A DNA stretch of 64,000 bases from Sterolibacterium denitrificans (GCF_900174485.1 NZ_LT837803.1:1689305-1753304), one strand, 5' to 3'. Shown: positions 50,621 through 60,975, counted from the first letter of the stretch. Notes: generated by a model not told the origin, from the letters alone. Translations and numbers: made by a program.

Positions 50621-52996
50621 ATGCGTTTGTCAATTCTGTGCTTTGCTGCCGGCATCGTCCTGCTGCAGTTTCAGCCGCTGCTGCCCTTGCCGGTCGAACT
50701 GGGATGCCTTGCTGCGTCTGGCGTGCTGCTGTTGGCTTGCGCCGCGGCCTTGCCTCGGCGGCTGCGCTTGCTCGCGCCGCTGGGCGCTTTTCTGCTGGGG
50801 TTTTGCTGGGCCGGCGGCATGGCGCAGTGGCGCTTGTCCGATGCCCTGGCGGCGGTGGACGAGGGGCGTGACATACAACTGGTCGGCATCGTGCATGCCT
50901 TGCCGCAGCCATTCGAGCGTGGCGTGCGCTTCAGGTTGCTCGTCGAGTCGGTCGAAAGTGACGCAACCTTGGTGCCAAGGCAGCTTTCCCTGTCCTGGTA
51001 CCAAGGCTGGCAACGCGGGACGGCAGCGTCGGGTGTGCCGCAATTGCATGCCGGGGAGCGCTGGCGCCTGACCGTGCGTCTGAAGCGGCCGCACGGCAAC
51101 GTCAATCCGCAGGGTTTCGATTACGAGGCCTGGCTGCTGCAAGAGGGCGTGCGTGCCACGGGCTATGTGCGGCAGGTCTCGGACAACCAGCGTCTGGCAG
51201 ATTTTGTGGCAACGCCGCGCACGCTTGTCGAACGCGTGCGTGAACGGATACGCGAGCGTTTCGAGCAGCGCCTGCACGACCGGCCGTATGGCGGCATCCT
51301 GACGGCGCTGGTGATCGGTGACCAGCGCGCCATCGAGAACGCGCAGTGGGACTGGTTTCGCCGCACCGGGATCACCCACCTGGTCAGCATTTCCGGGCTG
51401 CACGTGACCATGCTTGCCAGTCTGGCGTATGCCCTGGTGAGCTGGCTGTGGCGGCGGCAGCCGCGTCTGCTGTTGCGCCTGCCGGCACAGCGCGCCGCCG
51501 TGCTCGGCGGCTTTGCGGTGGCGTTGATTTACTGCCTGATCGCCGGTTTCCAGGTGCCGGCGCAGCGCACCCTGTACATGCTGTCGGTGATCGCCCTGGC
51601 GCTGTGGACGCAACGCACGACGGCCCCGAGCCGGGTGCTGTCGCTGGCGTTGCTGCTGGTGCTGCTGCTCGATCCCTGGGCCGTGCTGATGCCGGGCTTC
51701 TGGCTGTCCTTCGGCGCGGTCGGCGTGCTGTTCTACATCGGCAGCAACCGGCTGGCGAGCGGGCACTGGCTGGTGGCGTGGGGGCGCGCGCAGTGGGCCG
51801 TGACGCTGGCTTCGCTGCCGATGCTGCTGATGCTGTTCCAGCAATTCTCGGTGGTTTCCCCGCTGGCCAATGCAGTGGCGATTCCGCTGGTCAGCTTCGT
51901 CATTACGCCGCTGGCGCTGCTCGCCGCCGTGCCGTGGCTGGATTTTCTGCTGGAGCCGGCCTACCTGATCACGGAATGGCTGATGCGCTTGATCGGCTGG
52001 CTGGCGCATCTGCCCTGGGCTTCCTGGCAGCAGCATGCGCCGCGTCCCTGGAGCTGGCTGCTGGCCGTGGCCGGTTGTCTGTGGCTGCTGTTGCCGCGCG
52101 GCTTTCCGGCGCGCTGGCTGGGTTTGCTCACCCTGTTGCCCTTGCTGCTGTTGACGCCGCCACGGCCGCCGCCGGGTGCCGCGCGTCTGGTGGTGCTGGA
52201 TGTGGGGCAGGGGCTGGCCATCCATATCCAGACGGCCACGCATGATCTGCTCTATGACAGCGGGCCGGCCTACACGCCGGAAACCACGGCCGGCAACCGC
52301 GTCATCGCGCCGCATCTGCAGGCCGGCGGCGTGGGTTTGCTGCATGGCCTGATCGTCAGCCACCAGGATACCGACCATTCCGGTGGGGCGGCCGACATCC
52401 TGCGGACTGTGCCGGTGGCATGGCTGATGAGTTCGCTGGCGCCGGCCCACCCGCTGGCGGCGATGGCGGAAAAATCGTTACCTTGTCACGATGGGCTGGC
52501 GTGGGAATGGGATGGCGTGCGCTTTGCCATTCTGCATCCGCTGCCCGCGCAGCTTGCCAGGCCGCCGCGCAAGACGAACGAGTCGAGTTGCGTGCTGATG
52601 GTCGGCAATGCCATGGGACGGATACTGCTGACGGGCGACATCGAAGCCGCCAGCGAGCGTGAGCTGCTGCGCCGCGTCGGCGAGGGCTTGCAGGCGGATG
52701 TGCTGCTGGCGCCGCATCACGGCAGCCGGACATCATCGACTGCCGCATTCATCGATGCGGTTGGGGCTTCGACCGTGATCTTTCCGGTCGGCTACCGCAA
52801 CCGCTTCAACCACCCGCATCCGGACATCGTCGAGCGTTACCGCGTGATGGATACGCGCCTGCGGCGGACGGATCTGGAAGGCGCGCTGAGCATCGACCTG
52901 CCGGCGGCGCCAGGCGTAAGCTCGTTGCGTGACGCAGTAGCATTGGCTGTGACGGGCGAGCGCGCAAGACAGCCGCGCTACTGGCATGGGCGCTGA
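50621..52996 (+). CDS. comEC: DNA internalization competence protein ComEC/Rec2
   Basis: 791 residues. The N-terminal membrane part holds a DUF4131 domain and then the competence channel (GILTALVIGDQRAIENAQWD, THLVSISGLHVTMLASL), with some ten TM helices. The C-terminal metallo-beta-lactamase-like domain has VSHQDTDHSGGAADIL and LLAPHHGSRTSST. It forms the inner-membrane pore for single-stranded DNA uptake in natural transformation. A full-length gene suggests this lineage can or could take up DNA. Confidence 0.95.
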   Translation: MRLSILCFAAGIVLLQFQPLLPLPVELGCLAASGVLLLACAAALPRRLRLLAPLGAFLLGFCWAGGMAQWRLSDALAAVDEGRDIQLVGIVHALPQPFERGVRFRLLVESVESDATLVPRQLSLSWYQGWQRGTAASGVPQLHAGERWRLTVRLKRPHGNVNPQGFDYEAWLLQEGVRATGYVRQVSDNQRLADFVATPRTLVERVRERIRERFEQRLHDRPYGGILTALVIGDQRAIENAQWDWFRRTGITHLVSISGLHVTMLASLAYALVSWLWRRQPRLLLRLPAQRAAVLGGFAVALIYCLIAGFQVPAQRTLYMLSVIALALWTQRTTAPSRVLSLALLLVLLLDPWAVLMPGFWLSFGAVGVLFYIGSNRLASGHWLVAWGRAQWAVTLASLPMLLMLFQQFSVVSPLANAVAIPLVSFVITPLALLAAVPWLDFLLEPAYLITEWLMRLIGWLAHLPWASWQQHAPRPWSWLLAVAGCLWLLLPRGFPARWLGLLTLLPLLLLTPPRPPPGAARLVVLDVGQGLAIHIQTATHDLLYDSGPAYTPETTAGNRVIAPHLQAGGVGLLHGLIVSHQDTDHSGGAADILRTVPVAWLMSSLAPAHPLAAMAEKSLPCHDGLAWEWDGVRFAILHPLPAQLARPPRKTNESSCVLMVGNAMGRILLTGDIEAASERELLRRVGEGLQADVLLAPHHGSRTSSTAAFIDAVGASTVIFPVGYRNRFNHPHPDIVERYRVMDTRLRRTDLEGALSIDLPAAPGVSSLRDAVALAVTGERARQPRYWHGR

Positions 52997-53083
52997 GGCC
53001 CGGCGGCTGACGGTGGCGATTGTGATGGCGACTGTGGCTGCGTAACGCGCGGAGGACCGTGGCTCAGAGCCGCATTTGCCGGA

Positions 53084-53926
53084 TCAGCGCTCGATGTGAC
53101 GCAGTGACAGATCGATCGCCGCGACGTCCTTGGTCAGGGTGCCGATGGAGACGCGATGCACGCCGGTTTCGGCGATGGCGCGGACGCGGTCGATATTGAC
53201 GCCGCCGGAGCATTCCAGCTCGGCGCGGCCGGCGTTGATGACCACGGCTTCGCGCATCTGCTCCAGCGTCATGTTGTCGAGCAGCAGCATCTTCGCGCCG
53301 CAGTCGAGCGCTTCGACGAGTTGCGCGATGGTTTCGACCTCGATCTGGATGAAGACATGGCCATTGGCGATCTTCCGCGCCTGGGTCAGGGCCTGGGCGA
53401 TGCCGCCGGCGGCGATGATATGGTTTTCCTTGATCAGTATCCCGTCGTACAGGCCGAAGCGGTGATTCCAGCCGCCGCCGGTCCTGACGGCGTATTTCTG
53501 CGCCAGCCGCAGGCCGGGCAGGGTCTTGCGCGTATCCACGATCTTGCAGTCGGTACCGCTGACGATGTCGACGAAGCGCCGGGTCTTGGTGGCCGTGCCG
53601 GAAAGCAACTGGAGGAAGTTCAATGCCGTGCGCTCGGCCGTCAGCAGGGTGCGGGCTTCGGCGGCGATTTCGCAGATCGTCTGCCCGGCCGCGATGCGCT
53701 CGCCATCGCGGGCATGCCAGGTAATGCGCGAAGCCGGGTCGAGACGCTGGAAGCAGGCATCGAACCAGGCCGTGCCGCAGAGGATGGCATCTTCGCGGGT
53801 GATGACCAGACCATGGCTCGGCTGTCCGGCCGGGATCAGCAAGGCCGTCAGGTCGCCGCTGCCGATGTCCTCGGCAAGCGCGGCGAGGACGTTGCGTTCG
53901 ATTTCGGCAGCGAGTCGGATTTCCAT
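53084..53926 (-). CDS. nadC: nicotinate-nucleotide pyrophosphorylase (quinolinate PRTase)
   Basis: 280 residues. It converts quinolinate and PRPP to nicotinate mononucleotide. Visible motifs are ALAEDIGSGDLTALLIPAGQ, the active-site DTRKTLPGLRLAQKYAVRTG, GGGWNHRFGLYDGILIKENH and LECSGGVNIDRVRAIAETGV. It completes the NadB-NadC route seen at the other end of the window and lies next to the NAD(P)HX repair gene. Confidence 0.96.
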   Translation of the reverse strand: MEIRLAAEIERNVLAALAEDIGSGDLTALLIPAGQPSHGLVITREDAILCGTAWFDACFQRLDPASRITWHARDGERIAAGQTICEIAAEARTLLTAERTALNFLQLLSGTATKTRRFVDIVSGTDCKIVDTRKTLPGLRLAQKYAVRTGGGWNHRFGLYDGILIKENHIIAAGGIAQALTQARKIANGHVFIQIEVETIAQLVEALDCGAKMLLLDNMTLEQMREAVVINAGRAELECSGGVNIDRVRAIAETGVHRVSIGTLTKDVAAIDLSLRHIER

Positions 53927-54118
53927 GGCGGCGTGAGTGATTTTTTAAACGGAAGGCGGAAATTCTAGCATCGAGGCCGCGGCGCCATGCGCGTTGGGCT
54001 GTGGCGATCAGGGCGATCGCGATTTGCTATCGTATTTGAGCTTGCTCCAAAAAATGTTTTTTTGGAGAGAGAAAGAAGGTGATGGAGAAGGGCGCAGGAG
54101 CGGGTTTGAAAGCCGCGC

Positions 54119-55678
54119 CTACCGGATTGGCAGCGGCCTGGGCGCGGCCTTTGAGGTTGCCGTTCCCATTCCTATTTCCGCTGCGGCAATCACCCAGCGA
54201 TTCAGCAGGCTGCGGGACAGGGGGATCAGCTCGCTGGCGGTCAGACCGATGGGGCCGCTGCCGGCCGCCACGCAGGCATCGGCGGCGTTGCCGTGCAGAT
54301 GGACGGCGGCGAGCAGCGCTTCGGCTGCCGGCCAGCCCTGGGCGATCAGGGCGATGAGCATGCCGCTGAGCACGTCGCCGCTGCCGGCCGAGGCCAGTCC
54401 GGGATTGCCGGCGGTGTTGATGTACCAGCGTCCGTCGGGCAGGGCGATGATGCTGCCGCAGCCTTTCAACACGATGGCGGCATTGCTGCGCCGGGCCAAT
54501 GCTTGGGCGGCGGCCAGGCGGTCGGCCTGGATGCTGGCGATATCGGTTTGCAGCAGGCGGGCGGCTTCGGCAGGATGGGGCGTCAGCACCACGGGCGCGG
54601 CATGGCCCCGGCTTGCGAGTCTGTCCAGCAGATCAGGATGGGCGGCGCACAGATTCAGGGCATCGGCGTCGAGCAGCAGCGGCAGCTTGCCATCGACGGC
54701 GCGCGTCAGCAGCGCCAGCGCCTCGGCGGACTGGCCCAGGCCGGGGCCGATGGCCAGGCAGTCGGCCAGCCCGAAAATTTCTTCCGGCGCGCGCAGCATC
54801 AGCTCCGGCTGTTGCGGATCGACCGCGAGGCGTTCCAGCATGCCCAGATAGACGCGTCCGCCGCCCAGCGCCAGCGCGGCCCGGCCGGCCAGCAGCGCGG
54901 CACCCGCCATGCCGGCCGCGCCGCCCAGGATGCCGACGCTGCCATAGCTGCCTTTGTGGGAATTGCGCGGGCGCGGCCGCAATGCGCCGGCAAACAGTTC
55001 GCGGCTGACGGTGCGGCCGCACCCCGGCGCTGCGCAGGCGGCTATTTCGCTGCCGAGCTCCAGGTCATGCACGCTGATTTCGCCGCAGTGATCCGGGCCG
55101 TCGAGCGTCAGCAGCCCGGGTTTCAGGGCGATGAAGCTGAGGGTGTGGGTGGCGCGCACGGCCACGCCCAGCACGCGCCCGGTGGCGGCGTCGAGGCCAC
55201 TGGGAATGTCGAGCGCGAGTATCGGGCAGTCGAATGCGTTGATGCGCCTCACGAGCGTGGCATGGGCATCCGTCAGTGGGCGCGTCAGGCCGATGCCGAA
55301 CAATCCGTCGATGACCAGGGCGCAGGCAGCCTCATCCGTCGGCAGCGCATCCGCATCCAGTGTGGTGCCGCCAGCGGCGATCCACTGGTCGTGGGCCTTG
55401 CGCGCATCGCCGGGGAGTTGATCCGCGTGGCCGACGAAAATGACCCTGGGTGGAAAACCCGCCTGGCGCAGCAGGCGGGCGACGACGAAGGCATCGCCGC
55501 CGTTGTTGCCGGGGCCGGCGATGATCAGCGGCGCGAGCAGCCGGGGCCGATCGGCGAGGAGGCGCAGGGCGAGTTGGCTGGCCGCCTGCCCGGCGCGTTC
55601 CATCAGGGGAGGATCGGCCTGCCGCTGCCGTTGTTCGATGTCGCGCAGCGCCGCGGCGCAGAGTATGGGTTGCGACAT
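54119..55678 (-). CDS. nnr: bifunctional NAD(P)HX epimerase / ADP-dependent dehydratase
   Basis: 519 residues from the ATG at 55678; an ATG eight codons upstream is possible and neither has a clear ribosome site. It repairs hydrated NADH/NADPH. The N-terminal epimerase (YjeF-N) has IIAGPGNNGGDAFVVARLL and LDIPSGLDAATGRVLG. The C-terminal dehydratase has SHKGSYGSVGILGGAAGMAG, LAIGPGLGQ and NTAGNPGLASAGSGDVLSGM, the ADP-dependent kinase-like signature. Encoded on the same strand as nadC, giving a small NAD theme. Confidence 0.95.
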   Translation of the reverse strand: MSQPILCAAALRDIEQRQRQADPPLMERAGQAASQLALRLLADRPRLLAPLIIAGPGNNGGDAFVVARLLRQAGFPPRVIFVGHADQLPGDARKAHDQWIAAGGTTLDADALPTDEAACALVIDGLFGIGLTRPLTDAHATLVRRINAFDCPILALDIPSGLDAATGRVLGVAVRATHTLSFIALKPGLLTLDGPDHCGEISVHDLELGSEIAACAAPGCGRTVSRELFAGALRPRPRNSHKGSYGSVGILGGAAGMAGAALLAGRAALALGGGRVYLGMLERLAVDPQQPELMLRAPEEIFGLADCLAIGPGLGQSAEALALLTRAVDGKLPLLLDADALNLCAAHPDLLDRLASRGHAAPVVLTPHPAEAARLLQTDIASIQADRLAAAQALARRSNAAIVLKGCGSIIALPDGRWYINTAGNPGLASAGSGDVLSGMLIALIAQGWPAAEALLAAVHLHGNAADACVAAGSGPIGLTASELIPLSRSLLNRWVIAAAEIGMGTATSKAAPRPLPIR

Positions 55679-55770
55679 GGCTTGCGGTTTTGGCAGCGGC
55701 ATCGGACGGACTTTGATTTTGGAACTGGGGATCAGCGAATTTGCGCGGACGGCTTGCCTTGCGGCAGCGC

Positions 55771-56247
55771 CTACTTCTGCTGGTTTTTGATGTAGGTGCC
55801 CATGAGCACGGCCTGCGCCAGGATGTGGCCTTCCATGGCCGCTTCGAGCGCGGGCTTGGTGGGTTGGCCCAGATCGGGCAGCACGGTGTCGAGCGCATAC
55901 AGCTTGTGGAAATAGCGGTGCGTGCCGATCGGCGGGCAGGGGCCGCCATAGCCGGTGCGCTGCCAGTCATTGATGCCTTCGCCGGTACCGGGCGGCAGAC
56001 TGGCCGGGGCGATGCCTTCGGGCAGTTCGCTGACAGTGGCTGGAATGTTGTAGAGCAGCCAATGCACCCAGGTCATTTTCGGCGCCGCCGGATCGGGCGC
56101 GTCGGGATCATCCACGATCAGCACCAGCGAGCGGGTGCCGGCCGGCACGTCCGACCAGGCGAGTTGCGGGGAAACATCGTGTCCTTCGCAGGTGTGCGGG
56201 CGGGGAATGGTTTCGCCGTGAGCGAAGGCGTTCGAGATCAGTTTCAT
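55771..56247 (-). CDS. YbhB/YbcL (PEBP-like) protein
   Basis: 158 residues. Phosphatidylethanolamine-binding-protein fold of the bacterial Raf-kinase-inhibitor-like family. Motifs are VSPQLAWSDVPAGTRSLVLI, DDPDAPDP with TWVHWLLYNIP, and GGPCPPIGTHRYFHKLYALD, which forms the anion pocket. The role of these proteins in bacteria is poorly defined. Single gene, on the strand opposite glnA. Confidence 0.93.
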   Translation of the reverse strand: MKLISNAFAHGETIPRPHTCEGHDVSPQLAWSDVPAGTRSLVLIVDDPDAPDPAAPKMTWVHWLLYNIPATVSELPEGIAPASLPPGTGEGINDWQRTGYGGPCPPIGTHRYFHKLYALDTVLPDLGQPTKPALEAAMEGHILAQAVLMGTYIKNQQK

Positions 56248-56463
56248 GGCGTGGAGTCCTCCTGAAAGATGCGCGGCTCGGATTCAAGGGCATGCAACGC
56301 AAGGGCAGGTTGAACGACGCGGATCGGCGGAATCGGCAGCCCGTTGCGGATGAATGCCGATTGTCGCACGCCAGCGGGTTCGTGAGCCATATCGTGCCGG
56401 TATTGCGTTCCTGTATCTGCGCTTCCGGTCGGCCATTCCTTGGGAGCATGGCGGTGCGGCAGT

Positions 56464-56478
56464 GCGCTGCCCTGGTGC
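56464..56478. promoter_or_regulatory. candidate NtrC site upstream of glnA
   Basis: GCGCTGCCCTGGTGC fits GCAC-N7-GTGC with one mismatch. It lies about 140 bp upstream of the glnA sigma-54 element, a normal enhancer distance. A weaker overlapping-phase copy (GCGG...GTGC) is at 56451-56465. The rest of the 418-bp gap (56248-56665) holds AT-rich sequence near 56560-56600 and no gene that I can support. Confidence 0.4.
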
Positions 56479-56604
56479 AATCCGGCGCGAGTTCGCGGCC
56501 TCATGCACCGTTATGAGTCGGCGGTTCGTCGTTGCTCGCCATGTCGTCTGTTGTGAGTGCTTTATTTATCAGTAACTGATTGTTTTTAATGTATTCGTGT
56601 GTTG

Positions 56605-56620
56605 TGGCCTGTAATTTGCT
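56605..56620 (+). promoter_or_regulatory. sigma-54 promoter of glnA
   Basis: TGGCCTGTAATTTGCT has the -24 GG and -12 GC of TGGCACG-N4-TTGCW at exact spacing, with two mismatches in the inner part of the -24 box. Transcription would start near 56631, about 35 bp before the glnA ATG. The neighbouring ntrBC genes fit this control. Confidence 0.7.
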
Positions 56621-56665
56621 TGAGTGTGTCCGTAGCTTTTCCCTTCAATTCCAGGAGTGACCGAA

Positions 56666-58072
56666 ATGTCCCTGAAAACTCAGAATCTCATCAAGGAAAA
56701 CCATGCGCGCTGGGTGGATCTGCGCTTTACCGATACGCTGGGCAAGGAACAGCATGTCACTTTCCCCGCCCACACCATGGGCGAGGACGCATTCGAAAAT
56801 GGCAAGATGTTCGACGGCTCTTCCATCCACGGCTGGAAAGGCATCGAAGCCTCCGATATGGTGCTGATGCCGGACGACTCGACGGCGGTGGTGGATCCGT
56901 TTGCCGATGATCCGACGGTGATCGTGCGCTGCGACATCCTCGAACCGGCCACCATGCAAGGCTATGGCCGCGATCCGCGTTCGATTGCCCGACGTGCCGA
57001 GCTGTACCTGAAATCCACCGGCATTGCGGATACGGCCTACTTTGGCCCGGAACCGGAATTTTTCGTATTCGATTCGGTGCAGTGGAAAACCGAAATGCAG
57101 GGCGTGAGCTTTGCCATCCATTCGGAAGAAGGTGCCTGGACCACCAACGAGATTCAGGATGGGCGCAATTCCGGCCATCGTCCGCGGGTGAAGGGCGGCT
57201 ACTTTCCGGTGCCGCCGGTCGATTCCCTGCACAACCTGCGCGCCGCCATGTGCGCGGCCATGGAGTCCATGGGCCTGAGCATCGAGGTGCATCATCACGA
57301 AGTGGCGACGGCCGGCCAGTGCGAAATCGGCGTGCCCTTCAATACCCTGGTGAACAAGGCCGATGAAGTGCAGATCCTGAAATATTGCGTGCATAACGTG
57401 GCGCACGCCCACGGCAAGACGGCGACCTTCATGGCCAAGCCGCTGGTGGGCGACAACGGCTCGGGCATGCACGTGCACCAGTCGCTGGCCAAGGATGGCC
57501 AGAACCTGTTTGCCGGCAACGGCTATGCCGGCCTGTCCGAACTGGCCCTGTATTACATCGGCGGCATCATCAAGCATGCGCGGGCGCTGAATGCCATCAC
57601 CAATCCGGGAACGAACTCCTACAAGCGTCTGGTGCCGGGCTTCGAAGCGCCGGTGATGCTGGCTTATTCGGCCAGCAACCGTTCGGCTTCGATCCGCATC
57701 CCATGGGTCAGCAGCGCCAAGGCGCGCCGCATCGAGACTCGCTTCCCCGATCCGACGGCGAATCCCTATCTGACCTTTGCCGCGCTGCTGATGGCCGGTC
57801 TGGATGGCATACGCAACAAGACCCATCCCGGCGAGGCCATGGACAAGAATCTCTACGACCTGCCGCCTGAAGTGTCGGCCAACGTGCCGCGCGTGGCGCA
57901 CAGTCTGGAGCAGGCGCTCGATGCCTTGCAGGCCGACAAGCAGTTTCTGCTGGAAGGCGGTGTGTTCAGCGAGGACATGCTGCAAGCCTATGTGGAAACC
58001 AAGCAGGCCGAAGTCACCCGCCTGCGCCAGGCAGTACACCCGGTCGAGTTCGACATGTACTATAGCCTTTGA
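56666..58072 (+). CDS. glnA: glutamine synthetase, type I
   Basis: 468 residues from the ATG at 56666 with an aggag site; a GTG at 56657 sits too close to it. It makes glutamine from glutamate, ammonia and ATP as a dodecamer. The metal and ATP-binding blocks are [19 protein letters not shown] and a [16 protein letters not shown] segment. The adenylylation tyrosine is Tyr397 ([10 protein letters not shown]), the same number as in E. coli, so activity is probably controlled by GlnE. Expression is likely sigma-54/NtrC dependent. ntrB follows after 128 bp. Confidence 0.97.
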   Translation: MSLKTQNLIKENHARWVDLRFTDTLGKEQHVTFPAHTMGEDAFENGKMFDGSSIHGWKGIEASDMVLMPDDSTAVVDPFADDPTVIVRCDILEPATMQGYGRDPRSIARRAELYLKSTGIADTAYFGPEPEFFVFDSVQWKTEMQGVSFAIHSEEGAWTTNEIQDGRNSGHRPRVKGGYFPVPPVDSLHNLRAAMCAAMESMGLSIEVHHHEVATAGQCEIGVPFNTLVNKADEVQILKYCVHNVAHAHGKTATFMAKPLVGDNGSGMHVHQSLAKDGQNLFAGNGYAGLSELALYYIGGIIKHARALNAITNPGTNSYKRLVPGFEAPVMLAYSASNRSASIRIPWVSSAKARRIETRFPDPTANPYLTFAALLMAGLDGIRNKTHPGEAMDKNLYDLPPEVSANVPRVAHSLEQALDALQADKQFLLEGGVFSEDMLQAYVETKQAEVTRLRQAVHPVEFDMYYSL

Positions 58073-58200
58073 AGGTCGCTTGTCCGGATGCGCCGCGTGC
58101 GGCGCGCTGCCTTGCCGCCCGTTGATGTCTTGCGGCGGGAATCCCGGCAGGTGATGCGTGCGGGCAGGCGCATGAGGATGCGCCGAATTCTGGGAGAAGG

Positions 58201-59442
58201 GTGATCGCCGTGAGCGTGGCACATTTGCAGCATGGCATCGCCGGCAGAGGTGAGGTCGGCAGCTTTTTGCTGGAATATCTGACGACGGCGGTCGTCCTGC
58301 TGGATGACCGCCTGCGCGTCTGCTACGCCAACCCCGCGGCCGAGCAATTGCTCGCCACCAGCGTGGTTCATCTGATCGGGCAGCCGATGGGGCCGTTCTT
58401 CGAGGCGGGAGACTGGGATCCCGCCGATCTGCGCGACGCCCAGGTGGGCCAGCATGCCTATACGCGGCGTGAAGCGCGCCTGTGCCCGCCGGGCAGCGAT
58501 CACGTCGTCAGGGTGGATTACACCATCACGCCGCTGGGCGATGCCGGCAGGGTGAACTGCGCCACGCAGCTCCTGATGGAATTGCAGCCGCTGGATCGCC
58601 TGTTGCGCATCAGCCGCGAAGGCAGCCTGTTCGCCGCCAATCAGGCGACGCGCGCCCTGGTGCGCGGGGTGGCGCATGAAGTCAAGAATCCGCTCGGCGG
58701 CATCCGCGGCGCGGTGCAGTTGCTGGCGCGCGAGTTGAACGATCCCGGGCTGCAGGAATACATCGACGTCATCATCAGCGAGACCGATCGCTTGCGCAAT
58801 CTGGTCGACCGGATGCTGGGGCCGCGCAAGCTTCCCGATTTCCGCCGCATCAATATTCACCAGGTGCTGGAGCGCGTGCGCATGATCCAGCAGGCCGAGC
58901 TGGGTGACGCCCTGGTGATCGAGCGCGATTACGATCCCAGTCTGCCCGAGTTGTGGGGCGATCTGGATCAACTGATCCAGGTCGTGCTCAACATTCTGCG
59001 CAATGCCGTCCAGTCGTTGATGGACCCGGCCGCGGCGGAGGCCCGCAGCGGCCAGGACAGGCCGCGCATCGTGATGCGCTCGCGCGTGCTGCGCCAATTG
59101 ACCATCGGCGCGCAGTGCCATCGTCTGGTTTGCCTGGTCGAAGTGGAAGACAACGGGCCGGGGATCGGCGAGGAGCTGCGCGAGACCCTGTTCTACCCGA
59201 TGGTGACGGGGCGCTCTCAGGGCACGGGCCTGGGGCTGCCCATCGCGCAGTCCATCATCCAGCAGCATGGCGGCCTGATCGAATGCGACAGCCGCCCTGG
59301 CCGTACGGTTTTCAGGATACTGATTCCTTTCGAACCCGCTGAGTCCATTGAGTCCGTTGCGTCCGCTGAATCCATTGAGTCCGCCAAACCCGTTGTGCTT
59401 GTTGAACCTGCCGCCGGAGCCTTGAAACATGCCGCAATCTGA
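58201..59442 (+). CDS. ntrB: nitrogen regulation sensor histidine kinase NtrB
   Basis: 413 residues, GTG start at 58201 (another GTG at 58210). The N-terminal PAS domain is LLEYLTTAVVLLDDRLRVCY, the phosphoacceptor is His159 in GVAHEVKNPLGGIRGAVQLL, and the ATPase boxes are N (ILRNAVQSLMD), G1 (VEDNGPGIG) and G2 (GTGLGLPIAQS). Soluble, as expected for NtrB, which is regulated by PII. The C-terminal tail after residue 378 carries a 27-bp repeated ESIES sequence that is unusual. It overlaps ntrC by 14 nt. Confidence 0.96.
   Translation: MIAVSVAHLQHGIAGRGEVGSFLLEYLTTAVVLLDDRLRVCYANPAAEQLLATSVVHLIGQPMGPFFEAGDWDPADLRDAQVGQHAYTRREARLCPPGSDHVVRVDYTITPLGDAGRVNCATQLLMELQPLDRLLRISREGSLFAANQATRALVRGVAHEVKNPLGGIRGAVQLLARELNDPGLQEYIDVIISETDRLRNLVDRMLGPRKLPDFRRINIHQVLERVRMIQQAELGDALVIERDYDPSLPELWGDLDQLIQVVLNILRNAVQSLMDPAAAEARSGQDRPRIVMRSRVLRQLTIGAQCHRLVCLVEVEDNGPGIGEELRETLFYPMVTGRSQGTGLGLPIAQSIIQQHGGLIECDSRPGRTVFRILIPFEPAESIESVASAESIESAKPVVLVEPAAGALKHAAI
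59336..59383 (+). repeat. 27-bp-period repeat in the 3' end of ntrB
   Basis: CCGCTGAGTCCATTGAGTCC at 59336 recurs as CCGCTGAATCCATTGAGTCC at 59363, with 20 of 21 bases matching over the full unit. It encodes the AESIES units of the NtrB tail (PAESIESVASAESIESAK). It probably arose by slippage after the conserved kinase domain. Confidence 0.75.
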
Positions 59443-60874
59443 GCGGGTCTGGGTCATCGATGATGACCGATCGATACGTTGGGTGCTGGAAAAGGCGCTG
59501 TCCCAGGCCGGCCTCGAAGTCACTGCCTTCGAGAATGCCGACGAGGCCTTGCGCCGCCTGCCGGCGGGGCAGCCGCAGGCGATCGTCAGCGACATCCGGA
59601 TGCAGGGTAAAAGCGGGCTGGAATTGCTCGCCCATGTCCAGCAGGTCTGCGCGCACGTGCCGGTGATCATCATGACCGCCCATTCCGATCTCGACAGCGC
59701 GGTGAAGTCCTACAAGGGCGGCGCCTTCGAATATCTGCCGAAGCCCTTCGATCTGGATGAAGCCGTGACCCTGGTGCGGCGCGCCCTGGTGCATGCGCGC
59801 GAACATGCCGCGCTTGCCTCGGTTGCTGCGGCAGCCCCCGTTCCGCCCGTGCTCCAGAAAGGCGGGCTGATCGGCGAGGCCGCCTCCATGCAGGAGGTGT
59901 ATCGTGCCATTGGCCGCCTGTCGCAGTCGCACATCACGGTGCTGATCAATGGCGAATCGGGTACCGGCAAGGAGCTGGTGGCGCAATCGCTGCACAACCA
60001 TAGCCCGCGTGCCGACAAGCCCTTCGTCGCCTTGAACATGGCGGCGATTCCCCGGGAACTGATCGAGTCCGAGTTGTTCGGCTACGAAAAAGGCGCATTC
60101 ACCGGCGCGCTCACGCGGCGGCAGGGGCGCTTCGAGCAGGCTGCCGGCGGCACGCTGTTCCTCGACGAAATCGGCGACATGCCGCTGGAAGCCCAGACCC
60201 GCTTGCTGAGGGTGTTGTCCGATGGCAGCTACTATCAGGTGGGCGGGCACAATCTGGTGCGGGCGAATGTGCGCATCATCGCGGCCACCCACCAGGACCT
60301 GGAAACTCTGGTGCGCCAGGGGCGTTTCCGCGAGGATCTGTTCCACCGCCTCAACGTGATTCGCATCCACTTGCCGAAACTGAGCGAGCGGCGCGAGGAC
60401 ATTCCCCGGCTGGCCGCGTATTTCCTGCAGAAGGCCGCCGCCGAACTGAACGTCGAAGCGCGCGTGCTGCTGCCCGAGACCGAGCGTTATCTCTGCCAAC
60501 TGGAATGGCCCGGCAATGTCCGGCAACTGGAAAATACCTGTCGCTGCATCACGGTGATGGCGGCCGGCCGCGAAGTCATGATCGGCGATCTGCCGCCGGA
60601 ACTGCTCGCCGCCAAACCGCCGGCAGCGCCTGCCCGCGACTGGGAAGCCGCGCTGTCCCAGTGGGCCGACCGGGAACTCGCCAAAGGCAGCCAGGATCTG
60701 CTGGCGCAGGCGCTGCCGGCATTCGAGCGCAACATGATACTCAGCGCCTTGCGCCATACCGCCGGGCGTCGCCGGGATGCCGCCGCCTTGCTGGGCTGGG
60801 GACGCAATACCCTGACGCGCAAGATGCGCGAGCTGGGCCTGGCCGATGGCCTGGCCGGCGAGGATCGAGACTAG
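59429..60874 (+). CDS. ntrC: nitrogen regulation response regulator NtrC
   Basis: 481 residues. Receiver domain with phospho-acceptor Asp55 (IVSDIRMQG) and Lys in [10 protein letters not shown]. The sigma-54 AAA+ domain has Walker [20 protein letters not shown], the GAFTGA sigma-54 contact loop and Walker [16 protein letters not shown] Fis-type HTH closes the protein ([20 protein letters not shown]). It activates sigma-54 promoters from upstream GCAC-N7-GTGC sites; such sites are present before gltB and probably glnA. Confidence 0.97.
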   Translation: MPQSERVWVIDDDRSIRWVLEKALSQAGLEVTAFENADEALRRLPAGQPQAIVSDIRMQGKSGLELLAHVQQVCAHVPVIIMTAHSDLDSAVKSYKGGAFEYLPKPFDLDEAVTLVRRALVHAREHAALASVAAAAPVPPVLQKGGLIGEAASMQEVYRAIGRLSQSHITVLINGESGTGKELVAQSLHNHSPRADKPFVALNMAAIPRELIESELFGYEKGAFTGALTRRQGRFEQAAGGTLFLDEIGDMPLEAQTRLLRVLSDGSYYQVGGHNLVRANVRIIAATHQDLETLVRQGRFREDLFHRLNVIRIHLPKLSERREDIPRLAAYFLQKAAAELNVEARVLLPETERYLCQLEWPGNVRQLENTCRCITVMAAGREVMIGDLPPELLAAKPPAAPARDWEAALSQWADRELAKGSQDLLAQALPAFERNMILSALRHTAGRRRDAAALLGWGRNTLTRKMRELGLADGLAGEDRD

Positions 60875-60933
60875 GGCAGAGCGTCAGGAATCAGAGGCGC
60901 CGCGCAGGGTATGCACGAGATTGAGGCATGCGA

Positions 60934-60968
60934 GCACGGTTTTGGTGCGCGGTGCGCTTTGCGCGTGC
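60934..60968. promoter_or_regulatory. tandem NtrC-type sites upstream of gltB
   Basis: GCACGGTTTTGGTGC at 60934-60948 is a perfect GCAC-N7-GTGC. GCGCTTTGCGCGTGC at 60954-60968 matches with one mismatch. The two are 20 bp apart, about two helical turns, and roughly 90-120 bp upstream of the sigma-54 element, as in known NtrC enhancers. Confidence 0.65.
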
Positions 60969-60975
60969 ATCCAGT

